Source of the DNA: Sphingomonadaceae bacterium
GTDB lineage: Bacteria; Pseudomonadota; Alphaproteobacteria; Sphingomonadales; Sphingomonadaceae
NCBI GenBank assembly: GCA_019245455.1
Contig: JAFARM010000400.1
Location: 1-5,899 of the forward strand
DNA length: 5,899 bases
Direction of reading: 5' to 3'
Below, in pieces: positions 1 to 5,705 of the stretch. Below the pieces are notes generated by a model, which was given only the letters and a program-made list of their open reading frames with translations, did no database searches and was not told where the DNA came from. Both the position numbers and the translations under genes were made by a program. The first letter of the stretch is position 1, and each line of letters begins with the position of its first letter.

Positions 1-1
1 C

Positions 2-958
2 CGCGACCTGCCGGGGGCGCCGGCGGACGGCAAGCGCATCTGGACCTACCGCCACGCCATGGTCCCGCCGGAGATGCCGACCAAGCTGCTCGTCATCGGC
101 TCAGGCGCGATCGGCATCGAGTTCGCCAGCTTCTACCACGACATGGGTGCCGACGTGACCGTGGTCGAGATGATGGACCGCATCCTGCCGGTCGAGGACG
201 CCGACGTCTCCGCCCACATGGAGAAGACGCTGACGAAACAAGGACTTCGGATCGTCACTTCGGCCAAGGTCTCCGACGTCAAGCCGGGCGTGGACGGGGT
301 CGCGGCGACGATCACCACCGCCGACGGCAAGGCGGCGACCGACACCTACAGCCACGTCATCGTCGCCATCGGCATCATCGCCAATCTCGAGAACATCGGG
401 CTCGAGGCGCTCGGCGTCGAGCAGGAGCGGGGGCGGATCAAGGTCGACAAGTACGGCGCGACCAACGTCGCCGGCGTCTGGGCGATCGGCGACGTGACCG
501 GCTCGCCGTGGCTGGCGCACAAGGCGAGCCACGAGGGCATCGTCGCGGTCGAGAAGATCGCCGGGCTGAACCCGCATCCCTTCGAAATCTGGAACATCCC
601 GGGGTGCACCTACTCGCGGCCGCAGGTGGCGAGCGTCGGTTGGACCGAGGCGATGGCGCGCGACAACGGCTATGCGGTCCGCGTCGGCAAGTTCCCCTTC
701 ATCGGCAACGGCAAGGCGATCGCGCTCAGCGAGGCCGACGGCTTCGTCAAGACGGTGTTCGACGCCAAGACCGGGGCGTTGCTCGGCGCGCACATGATCG
801 GGGCGGAAGTCACTGAACTCATTCAGGGCTACGTCATCGCCCGCCAGCTCGAGACGACCGAGGCTGAGCTGATGGAGACCGTGTTCGCCCACCCGACGCT
901 CAGCGAGATGATGCACGAGGGCGTCCTCAGCGCCTACGGCCGGGCGATCCATTTCTAG
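2..958 (+). CDS. lpdA: Dihydrolipoyl dehydrogenase (E3), 3' part; start lies left of the window
   Basis: LpdA is the FAD-dependent E3 subunit that reoxidises dihydrolipoamide on the E2 arms of pyruvate, 2-oxoglutarate and related dehydrogenase complexes, passing electrons to NAD+ in the cytoplasm. The frame is already open at base 2, and 318 residues are visible out of the roughly 465 usual for the family. The N-terminal FAD fold and the redox-active cysteine pair must therefore lie upstream. Visible in order: the NAD-binding GSGAIG loop (window residues 33-38) with acidic E56 at the end of the second strand, which fits NAD rather than NADP; the second FAD-contact motif WAIGDV (D164); and the C-terminal dimerisation domain ending in HPTLSE (H297, E302), the catalytic His-Glu pair supplied to the partner subunit. 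The ATG at position 59 is internal, because strongly LpdA-like sequence (IWTYRHAM) precedes it. The stop is TAG at 956-958. No intrinsic terminator with a T tract follows. The family assignment is very secure; which dehydrogenase complex it serves cannot be seen here. Confidence 0.97.
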   Translation, partial: RDLPGAPADGKRIWTYRHAMVPPEMPTKLLVIGSGAIGIEFASFYHDMGADVTVVEMMDRILPVEDADVSAHMEKTLTKQGLRIVTSAKVSDVKPGVDGVAATITTADGKAATDTYSHVIVAIGIIANLENIGLEALGVEQERGRIKVDKYGATNVAGVWAIGDVTGSPWLAHKASHEGIVAVEKIAGLNPHPFEIWNIPGCTYSRPQVASVGWTEAMARDNGYAVRVGKFPFIGNGKAIALSEADGFVKTVFDAKTGALLGAHMIGAEVTELIQGYVIARQLETTEAELMETVFAHPTLSEMMHEGVLSAYGRAIHF

Positions 959-1056
959 GCCGCGATCCGGGCCAACGTCCGGCACCGGCGCTGATATCTG
1001 CAGACAGGGTTGAGCGGATCGGTCCGCACCCGTTCCTAAGTATCTGAAATGTCGCG

Positions 1057-1082
1057 GGAACCGCCGGCATCCGGCGACGGTT
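1057..1082 (+). promoter_or_regulatory. Candidate EcfG-type general-stress promoter
   Basis: GGAAC at 1057-1061 is followed, after 17 bases, by GGTT at 1079-1082. The known alphaproteobacterial EcfG (SigT/RpoE2) consensus is GGAAC, 16-17 bases, then CGTT. The -35 element is perfect and the -10 element matches three of four bases. A start site about 7-10 bases further on would give a leader of about 20 bases before the ATG at 1112, leaving room for the GGAG at 1100-1103. This is a motif-and-spacing match only. No comparably good sigma-70 hexamer pair was found in 959-1111; TTGAGC at 1010-1015 is about 21 bases from the nearest TAAGTA. Confidence 0.42.
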
Positions 1083-1099
1083 GGGGGTTATCAGTTCCC

Positions 1100-1103
1100 G
1101 GAG
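1100..1103 (+). promoter_or_regulatory. Ribosome binding site fixing the small-protein start
   Basis: GGAG lies eight bases before the ATG at 1112, an ideal spacing. An in-frame ATG at 1049 lacks such a site and would add a hydrophilic, proline-rich leader before the membrane segment. It would also place the start upstream of the candidate stress promoter. The start at 1112 is therefore preferred. Confidence 0.6.
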
Positions 1104-1111
1104 ACCGTCCC

Positions 1112-1312
1112 ATGGGCCATCTCAACCTGACCCTTCTCACCATCGTCCTGCTGATCGCGGTCGGTGCCTTTGCCTATTTCATGCGCAAGCCATCGAACCG
1201 CAACGCCGGCGACCGGATGCCCGAGCGCGGCGAGCCCGGCGGCATCGACAAGCCGCGCGGCGTGCCGCTGAGCGCCGACGAGGTGCGCCGATCGGAGAGC
1301 CGCGCCCGCTAG
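1112..1312 (+). CDS. Small single-span membrane protein of unknown function (66 aa)
   Basis: I do not recognise a family function for this 66-residue protein. Residues 4-24 form one hydrophobic helix (LTLLTIVLLIAVGAFAYF), directly followed by the basic MRKPSNR stretch. By the positive-inside rule this predicts an N-out, C-in inner-membrane anchor. The remaining 40 residues are hydrophilic, rich in Arg, Glu, Gly and Pro, and probably disordered or a docking tail. There is no cysteine, no lipobox and no signal-peptidase site. The start is set by GGAG at 1100-1103. The gene follows lpdA by 153 bases and has its own candidate EcfG-type promoter, so it looks separately transcribed and possibly stress-induced. 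Its stop shares the palindromic CTAG with the stop of the convergent carbonic anhydrase gene. The coding call rests on the ribosome binding site, the amphipathic layout and high-GC codon use; it could be a lineage-specific small membrane protein. Confidence 0.72.
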   Translation: MGHLNLTLLTIVLLIAVGAFAYFMRKPSNRNAGDRMPERGEPGGIDKPRGVPLSADEVRRSESRAR

Positions 1313-1965
1313 GTCCAGCCGAACGGCACCGGCGCGAAGTGGCCGGTGGCGTGATCGAGGACGCGGAGCACGCCGTCGCTGATGCCGAAGTGCGCACCCT
1401 GCAGCCCGAGACGGCCGGCGGCGCAGCGCTCGGCGACGAACGGGAAGGTGCGGAGGTTGGCGAGGCTGAGGCGGATCGCCGCCAGTTCGAGCGCCTCCTG
1501 CGCGTCGACGTCGGGGCTGAGCGCGGCCGCGGCGCGGATCTGGTCGCGCGCCGGGTCGATGTGGTGCATCCAGCGGCCGATGAAGGCTCCCTGACCCTCG
1601 GCGGCACCGTCGAACTTGCCGCTCAAGGAGGCGGCGATGCCGCCGCAGCGGGCGTGCCCCATGACGACGATATGGTCGACCTCGAGCTGGGTCACGGCGA
1701 ACTCGATCGCCGCCGACGACCCGTGCGTCGCGCCGTCGGCCTCGTAGGGAGGCACGAGGTTGGCGACGTTCCTCATGACGAACATCTCGCCGGGGGCGGA
1801 ATCGAAGATGCGCGTCGGATCGACGCGGCTGTCGACGCAGGCGATGACCATCACCCGCGGCGCCTGGCCGCCGAACGCGAGCGCGTCGAAGCGGTCGCGC
1901 TGCTCGACATAGGGGCCGGCGCGGAAGCGGCGATAGCCGTCGAGCAGGGCGGCGAAGGCGGGCAT
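1309..1965 (-). CDS. can: Beta-class carbonic anhydrase
   Basis: This cytoplasmic zinc enzyme interconverts CO2 and bicarbonate, supplying bicarbonate for carboxylation reactions and helping pH balance. With the start at 1965 the protein has 218 residues, a normal size for bacterial beta enzymes. The zinc ligands are visible: C43 in the CVDSR motif, with the D45-R47 dyad that gates the site, and H104 and C107 in GHARCGG. An RNVAN segment between them and the C-terminal HFGISDG strand are also typical of the family. The ATG at 1965 is preceded by GGAGG at eight bases. In-frame alternatives further out (TTG at 1998, GTG at 2005) add non-conserved sequence. The gene is convergent with the small membrane-protein gene, overlapping by four bases, and divergent from lipA across 257 bases. 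No convincing promoter hexamers were found upstream. The symbol follows E. coli usage (can/cynT); orthology to either is not established. Confidence 0.95.
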   Translation of the reverse strand: MPAFAALLDGYRRFRAGPYVEQRDRFDALAFGGQAPRVMVIACVDSRVDPTRIFDSAPGEMFVMRNVANLVPPYEADGATHGSSAAIEFAVTQLEVDHIVVMGHARCGGIAASLSGKFDGAAEGQGAFIGRWMHHIDPARDQIRAAAALSPDVDAQEALELAAIRLSLANLRTFPFVAERCAAGRLGLQGAHFGISDGVLRVLDHATGHFAPVPFGWT

Positions 1966-1973
1966 CAGCGCGG

Positions 1974-1978
1974 CCTCC
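1974..1978 (-). promoter_or_regulatory. Ribosome binding site fixing the carbonic anhydrase start
   Basis: On the minus strand GGAGG lies eight bases before the ATG at 1965. It selects this ATG over the upstream in-frame TTG and GTG codons, and gives a protein starting MPAFAALLDGYRRFR, a natural N terminus for this family. Confidence 0.75.
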
Positions 1979-2187
1979 GCGCGCGCGTAACTTCCCAAAC
2001 TTCACCGCGCGACGCTGGTATTGCGAACGCGGGAAGTAGCGCAGCGGCCGCCAGCGCGTCGGGGTGCCGGGCGCGCGAGCGGTGCGGACGGCAACGATCA
2101 GGACGAGGCGAGGGGAGGGTCATGCCCCGCTTCTAGGCCGGAAAACCCCGTGTAGGACAGCGCCAATCGACCACGCCCGCACACGCG

Positions 2188-2216
2188 TTGGCTTTGCCAG
2201 GCGAGCGGCCTATCTA
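2188..2216 (+). promoter_or_regulatory. Candidate lipA promoter, leaderless geometry
   Basis: TTGGCT (2188-2193) and TATCTA (2211-2216) are separated by 17 bases. They match sigma-70 consensus at four and three of six positions respectively. Only six bases (GGCGGC) separate the -10-like element from the lipA ATG at 2223, so a normally spaced start site would fall on the A of the start codon. The nearest AGG (2216-2218) is only four bases from the ATG, too close for a normal Shine-Dalgarno site, which fits leaderless initiation. The rest of 1966-2222, upstream of this element, shows no gene that I can support. Confidence 0.45.
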
Positions 2217-2222
2217 GGCGGC

Positions 2223-3155
2223 ATGAACGCGCCGCTCCCCCTCGCCGACCCGCAGCCGACGCCGCGCCTGCGCAAGCCCGACTGGCTGCGCGTCCGCGCG
2301 CCGACCTCGGCGGGTTTCGCCGAGACGCGGCGGCTGATGCGCGACCTCAAGCTCAACACTGTGTGCGAGGAGGCCGCCTGCCCGAACATCGGCGAGTGCT
2401 GGACGCAGAAGCACGCCACCGTGATGATCCTGGGCGACACCTGCACGCGCGCCTGCGCCTTCTGCAACGTCAAGACGGGGATGCCGGGGCCGGTCGACGC
2501 GCTCGAGCCGCTTCATGTCGCCGAGGCCGCCGGCGCGCTGGGGCTCGAGCATATCGTCATCACCTCGGTCGACCGTGACGACCTGCCCGACGGCGGTGCG
2601 GGGCAGTTCGTCAAGGTCATCGAGAACCTTCGCCGCCACGCCCCCGGCACGACGATCGAGATCCTGACCCCCGACTTCCGCAACAAGGCGGCGCGCGCGG
2701 TCGAGGCGATCGTCGCGGCGCGGCCCGATGTCTACAACCACAACCTGGAGACGGTGCCGCGGCTGTACCCGACGATCCGGCCGGGGGCGCGCTATTTTCA
2801 TTCGCTGCGCCTGCTCGACCGGGTCAAGGCGCTCGACCCGTCGGTGTTCACCAAGTCGGGGCTGATGGTCGGGCTGGGCGAAGAACGGCACGAGATGCAC
2901 CAGGTGTTCGACGATATGCGCTCCGCCGACGTGGATTTCCTGACCGTCGGCCAGTACCTGCAGCCGACGCCACGCCACGCCAAGGTGGTCGCGTTCGTGC
3001 CGCCCGACACCTTCCGCAGCTATGCCGCCATCGCGCGCGCTAAGGGCTTCCTCCAGGTCGCGGCGAGCCCGCTGACGCGGTCGAGCTATCACGCCGGCAA
3101 GGACTTCGCGGAGATGCAGGCGAAGCGGCAGGCGGGGTTGGAAGGCGTCCGGTGA
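2223..3155 (+). CDS. lipA: Lipoyl synthase (radical SAM)
   Basis: LipA inserts two sulfur atoms into octanoyl groups attached to E2 subunits and the glycine-cleavage H protein, using S-adenosylmethionine and two [4Fe-4S] clusters in the cytoplasm. The 310-residue product is of normal length and carries every diagnostic motif. The auxiliary-cluster cysteines C48, C53 and C59 lie in [12 protein letters not shown]. The radical-SAM triad C74, C78 and C81 lies in CTRACAFC. The C-terminal RSSY (286-289) has S288 as the expected serine ligand of the auxiliary cluster. The ATG at 2223 is chosen because the frame upstream (open back to a GTG at 2064) is not LipA-like. A promoter-like element directly abuts this ATG. 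The product works with LpdA encoded at the left of the window, whose substrate is the lipoyl group LipA makes. The stop is TGA at 3153-3155; a palindromic repeat follows 24 bases later. Confidence 0.98.
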   Translation: MNAPLPLADPQPTPRLRKPDWLRVRAPTSAGFAETRRLMRDLKLNTVCEEAACPNIGECWTQKHATVMILGDTCTRACAFCNVKTGMPGPVDALEPLHVAEAAGALGLEHIVITSVDRDDLPDGGAGQFVKVIENLRRHAPGTTIEILTPDFRNKAARAVEAIVAARPDVYNHNLETVPRLYPTIRPGARYFHSLRLLDRVKALDPSVFTKSGLMVGLGEERHEMHQVFDDMRSADVDFLTVGQYLQPTPRHAKVVAFVPPDTFRSYAAIARAKGFLQVAASPLTRSSYHAGKDFAEMQAKRQAGLEGVR

Positions 3156-3179
3156 GCGCCGCCGGCCTTCCCTTCCGCC

Positions 3180-3270
3180 GTCACCCTGGCGCAGGCCAGG
3201 ATCCATCGCGCCCCGCAACGCCGGCTGGCCGTCTCGAGCGGACGTGGATCCTGGCCTGCGCCAGGATGAC
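3180..3270. repeat. Palindromic repeat element 1, between lipA and the COQ10-family gene
   Basis: Arms at 3180-3205 and 3245-3270 are inverted copies, 25 of 26 bases identical, around a 39-base centre. Each arm is itself a small hairpin: CCTGGC-GCAG-GCCAGG in the left arm and CCTGGC-CTGC-GCCAGG in the right. The outer flank is GTCA and the inner flank is ATCCA. The element contains no open reading frame of note and no T tract. It begins 24 bases after the lipA stop and ends 87 bases before the next start. It resembles the dispersed extragenic palindromes common in alphaproteobacterial genomes. It shares its framework with the element at 4332-4444. Confidence 0.93.
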
Positions 3271-3357
3271 TCCCGCACCCAGGTGGGTGTCGGCCGTCAC
3301 GAGGTGGGCCTGCGGAGGTGTGTTGACCCATCTCGCGCTTGCCGGGGCCACCGTCTG

Positions 3358-3873
3358 ATGCCCCGCCACGTCGAGGACCGCTTCCTCCCGTATACGCCTG
3401 AGCAGATGTTCGACCTCGTCGCCGACATCGGCCGCTATCCCGACTTCCTGCCGTGGGTGCAGGCGATGCGGATCACGGCGCGCGATAAGGCGAGCGTGAC
3501 GGCGGACATGATCGTCGGCTTCAAAATGGTGCGCGAGCGCTTCACCAGCCGCGTCACGCTCGACCGGCCGCGGTCGCTGCACGTCGAGTATATCTCGGGG
3601 CCGCTCCGCTACCTGAGGAACGACTGGGGCTTTGCGCCGGCGCCGGGTGGGTGCACGGTGCACTTCGCGGTGGACTTCGAATTCAAGGCGAAGCTGTTCG
3701 AGCGTCTGGCCGGCGTCTTCTTCGGCGAAGCGTTCCGGCGGATGGTGGCGAGCTTCGAGAAGCGAGCGGGGGAGCTGTACGGGGCGGGCGCGCCCGTCGC
3801 TCCGGTCGCGGTCAGCCCGCCGGCGCCTTCGGCAACAGCAGCTCCAGCGCGCACAGCACCGCCTGCCGCCTGA
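3358..3873 (+). CDS. COQ10 / RatA-family START-domain protein, putative ubiquinone-binding
   Basis: The protein belongs to the polyketide-cyclase/START-like COQ10 family. In mitochondria, members bind ubiquinone and support its use in respiration. Bacterial homologues are often labelled RatA toxins by homology alone, and nothing here indicates a toxin-antitoxin pair. Residues 1-141 form the domain. It has an early [20 protein letters not shown] segment, a central strand run with [10 protein letters not shown] and [10 protein letters not shown], and a C-terminal helix ([20 protein letters not shown]) that closes the lipid pocket. Residues 142-171 are an unusual Ala/Pro/Val-rich, probably disordered tail. 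Its last 20 codons or so lie antisense to the end of the amidase gene. The ATG at 3358 is chosen because the family sequence begins there; its ribosome binding site is weak. It lies 202 bases after lipA on the same strand, so co-transcription across the palindromic element is plausible. No sigma-70 pair was found in the gap. Confidence 0.93.
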   Translation: MPRHVEDRFLPYTPEQMFDLVADIGRYPDFLPWVQAMRITARDKASVTADMIVGFKMVRERFTSRVTLDRPRSLHVEYISGPLRYLRNDWGFAPAPGGCTVHFAVDFEFKAKLFERLAGVFFGEAFRRMVASFEKRAGELYGAGAPVAPVAVSPPAPSATAAPARTAPPAA

Positions 3874-4315
3874 TCTCGGTTCGGCCGAGATCGCCGAAGG
3901 CGCGGGTGTCGGCGATCTTCGCTTCCTGGCCGCGCTCGGCGACGGCGAAGACGACGGTGCCGACGGGCTTCTTGGGCGACCCGCCGCCCGGCCCGGCGAT
4001 GCCGGTGATGGCGACGGCGACGTCGGCGTGGCTGTGCTTCAACGCGCCCTGCGCCATCGCCCAGGCGACGGCGACCGACACCGCGCCGAAGGTGTCGATG
4101 AGGTCGCCGTGGACACCCAAGGCCTCCATCTTCGCCTCGTTCGAATAGGTGACGAAGCCGCGGTCGACGACCTCCGACGCGCCGGCGACCTCGGTCAGCG
4201 CACCCGCGACGAGGCCGCCGGTGCACGACTCCGCCGTGACGATGGTGCGGCCGGCGGCGCGGTTGGCGGCGACGACCTGCTCGGCAAGGGCGAGGACGGC
4301 GGGGTCGAAGGTCAT
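3812..4315 (-). CDS. pncC: CinA C-terminal-type nicotinamide-nucleotide amidase
   Basis: The 167-residue protein corresponds to the stand-alone C-terminal domain of CinA (PncC). This domain deamidates nicotinamide mononucleotide to nicotinate mononucleotide in the cytoplasmic pyridine-nucleotide cycle. Seen in order: the nucleophile-bearing ESCTGG motif (S30), YSNEAK (Y57, K62) contributing to the active site, and the [20 protein letters not shown] glycine-rich segment conserved across the family. The N-terminal molybdopterin-binding-like domain of full-length CinA is absent, as in many proteobacteria. The start at 4315 has AAGG seven bases upstream. The gene lies 144 bases downstream of ispDF on the same strand, probably as its second cistron, with a palindromic repeat in the gap. 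Its 3' end overlaps the convergent COQ10-family gene by 62 bases. Family assignment is secure; catalytic activity is inferred from the intact motifs. Confidence 0.94.
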   Translation of the reverse strand: MTFDPAVLALAEQVVAANRAAGRTIVTAESCTGGLVAGALTEVAGASEVVDRGFVTYSNEAKMEALGVHGDLIDTFGAVSVAVAWAMAQGALKHSHADVAVAITGIAGPGGGSPKKPVGTVVFAVAERGQEAKIADTRAFGDLGRTEIRRQAVLCALELLLPKAPAG

Positions 4316-4331
4316 GCGCCTACCTTTTCGC

Positions 4332-4444
4332 CGTCATCCCCGCGCAAGCGGGGACCCATCTCCCGCCCTTCGCCGAGTGGCGACAGTCGAGGGTGCAACA
4401 CAGCTGACCTCGGGAGATGGGTCCCCGCTTTCGCGGGGATGACG
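4332..4444. repeat. Palindromic repeat element 2, between ispDF and the amidase gene
   Basis: Arms at 4332-4365 and 4411-4444 are inverted copies, 33 of 34 bases identical, around a 45-base centre. Each arm folds on itself as CCCCGC and GCGGGG around a four-base loop: GCAA in the left arm, and GAAA when the right arm is read on the minus strand. Both loops are of GNRA type. The centre holds a further hairpin, TCGCC-GAGT-GGCGA (4370-4383). The outermost bases are again GTCA. In the ispDF-to-amidase transcript the element would form either one long stem or three small hairpins. It ends 16 bases before the amidase ATG, so the ribosome binding site stays outside the stem. There is no T tract, so a simple intrinsic terminator is unlikely. 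Confidence 0.95.
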
Positions 4445-4459
4445 ATGTTGCTCGGACGC

Positions 4460-5617
4460 TCACAACACCCGCTCGTCCGCCGCTGCAGCCGGCACCCGCA
4501 CGCTCGCCACCGCCTGCGCGGCGATGCCCTCGCGCCGGCCGGTGAAGCCCAGGCCCTCCGTCGTCGTCGCCTTGATGCTGATCGACGCGCAGCCGGTGAT
4601 CGCGCGGACCCGTTCGGCGAAAGCGGCGCGGTGGGGGCCGACCTTGGGGGCCTCGGCGATGATCGTCAGGTCGAGGTGGTCGATGACGCCGCCCGCCGCG
4701 CGCACCAGGCCGCAGGCGTGGGCGAGGAAGCGGTCGCTGCTCGCCCCGCGCCACTGTGGGTCGGTCGGAGGAAAGTGCGTGCCGATGTCGCCGGCGCCGA
4801 TGCAGCCGAGCAGCGCGTCGGTCAGCGCGTGGAGGCCGACATCGGCGTCGCTATGGCCGATCAGCTCGTGGGTGTGCGGCACCTTCACCCCGCACAGCCA
4901 CAGGTGGTCGCCCGGACCGAAGCGGTGGACGTCGAAGCCGGAAGCGACACGCGGGACCATGGCCGCCGCTAGCATGACTTCGGCGCGGGCGAAATCGTCG
5001 GGGGTGGTCAGCTTGAGCGCGGCCTCGTCGCCGGGGACGAGCGCGACGGTCATGCCCGCGGTCCGCGCGACGGCGACGTCGTCGGTGGCGTCCGGCGGCG
5101 CGGCGGCGTGGGCGGCGCGGATGGGCTGAAGCGCGAACCCCTGCGGCGTCTGCACGCGGTGGAGGCGGCTGCGGTCGACCTCGCCGTCGACGGTCGCCTC
5201 GCCGCTGCGGAGTGAATCGACGACCGGCAGGGCAGGGGTCGCACCGTCGTGCTCGGCCAGGGCGGCGATGACGCGGTCGATCATGCCGCCCGTGACGAAT
5301 GGGCGGGCGGCGTCGTGGATCAGCACGTGGGTCGCGTCGGCCGGCAGCGCGGCGAGGCCGTTCCGCACCGACTCCTGCCGCGTCGTCCCACCGTGGACCG
5401 GCGGCGACAGATCGAGCCCGGCGATGGCGGCGTCGTACAGCGCAGCGTCGTCGGGGTGGATGACGACCTGCACTCCGGCGACGGCGGGGTGGCGGACGAA
5501 CGCCGCGACTGCGTGGCGCAGCACCGGTCGACCGCCGAGCGCGCGATACTGTTTGGGCAACCCGTCGCCGGCACGGACGCCGCGGCCGCCGGCGACGATG
5601 AGGGCATGGACGATCAC
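4460..5617 (-). CDS. ispDF: Bifunctional IspD-IspF (MEP isoprenoid pathway)
   Basis: This fused enzyme supplies two non-consecutive steps of the cytoplasmic methylerythritol phosphate pathway. IspD attaches CTP to MEP, and IspF cyclises the later CDP-ME 2-phosphate. The product has 385 residues. IspD spans about 1-218: the nucleotide-binding AGGRGVRAGDGLPKQY (R15 and K22, spaced as in E. coli), TRQESV (79-84), HDAARP (D102, R105), and K202 in ALKLTTPDD. IspF spans about 220-385: metal ligands D229 and H231 in GFDVHRF, GHSDAD (254-259), and H263, at the expected 32-residue spacing from H231. A THFPPTD loop and a C-terminal KATTTEGLGFTGR stretch complete the domain. The GTG at 5617 is chosen because IspD homology starts exactly there and a promoter-like element abuts it; the frame stays open upstream with non-homologous sequence. 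Fusion of these two domains is characteristic of alphaproteobacteria. The gene is divergent from dusB and is followed by the amidase gene. Confidence 0.97.
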   Translation of the reverse strand: MIVHALIVAGGRGVRAGDGLPKQYRALGGRPVLRHAVAAFVRHPAVAGVQVVIHPDDAALYDAAIAGLDLSPPVHGGTTRQESVRNGLAALPADATHVLIHDAARPFVTGGMIDRVIAALAEHDGATPALPVVDSLRSGEATVDGEVDRSRLHRVQTPQGFALQPIRAAHAAAPPDATDDVAVARTAGMTVALVPGDEAALKLTTPDDFARAEVMLAAAMVPRVASGFDVHRFGPGDHLWLCGVKVPHTHELIGHSDADVGLHALTDALLGCIGAGDIGTHFPPTDPQWRGASSDRFLAHACGLVRAAGGVIDHLDLTIIAEAPKVGPHRAAFAERVRAITGCASISIKATTTEGLGFTGRREGIAAQAVASVRVPAAAADERVL

Positions 5618-5623
5618 GCCTGC

Positions 5624-5651
5624 GCTATACGCCGCCTGTCGGTCCCGGCAA
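5624..5651 (-). promoter_or_regulatory. Candidate ispDF promoter, leaderless geometry
   Basis: On the minus strand TTGCCG (5651-5646) is followed after 16 bases by TATAGC (5629-5624), each matching the sigma-70 consensus at four of six positions. Six bases then separate TATAGC from the GTG at 5617, so transcription would begin at or next to the start codon. No Shine-Dalgarno site at normal spacing is available for this GTG. The geometry is the same as in front of lipA. Confidence 0.5.
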
Positions 5652-5705
5652 GATGGCGCACGGGCCGGTCGCGGCTTGCCGCGGCGGACCGGACGCGGTA
5701 CGGTG

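Noticed and set aside
1014..1027. Hairpin GCGGA-TCGG-TCCGC as an lpdA terminator
   Set aside because: The stem is only five pairs and no T tract follows, so an intrinsic terminator is not supported.
1990..2037. Inverted repeat ACTTCCC / GGGAAGT upstream of the carbonic anhydrase gene
   Set aside because: The arms are seven bases with a 34-base gap, no further symmetry and no promoter to anchor them. This could easily be chance.
2122..2136. Four-codon frame (MPRF, then stop) behind a purine-rich stretch in the lipA upstream region, as a possible leader peptide
   Set aside because: The purine-rich run abuts the ATG too closely. The frame is too short to judge and lies upstream of the better lipA promoter candidate, so it would not be on the leaderless transcript.
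1081..2136. Long plus-strand open frame antisense to the carbonic anhydrase gene
   Set aside because: Its translation is Arg/Ala/Gly-rich without recognisable domains, as expected for the opposite strand of a high-GC gene. The minus strand encodes complete zinc-site motifs.
2064..2222. N-terminal extension of lipA from a GTG at 2064
   Set aside because: The extra 53 residues are Arg-rich and not LipA-like. The typical LipA N terminus begins at the ATG at 2223, and a promoter-like element lies inside the extension.
3244..3357. Upstream extension of the COQ10-family gene to an ATG at 3244
   Set aside because: The added 38 residues are encoded partly by the right arm of the palindromic repeat and do not belong to the family. 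The conserved N terminus starts at 3358.
3358..4315. RatA-type toxin paired with an antitoxin
   Set aside because: The RatA name comes from homology only. The neighbour is a nucleotide amidase on the opposite strand, and there is no small RatB-like partner in the window.
3180..4444. CRISPR array or insertion-sequence ends
   Set aside because: There are only two elements, more than 1 kb apart with ordinary genes between. There are no evenly spaced direct repeats with unique spacers, and no transposase gene is in the window.
3632..4972. Long plus-strand open frame antisense to the amidase gene and the ispDF 3' half
   Set aside because: It runs straight through the palindromic repeat and is compositionally a high-GC shadow. 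The minus-strand proteins carry intact catalytic motifs.
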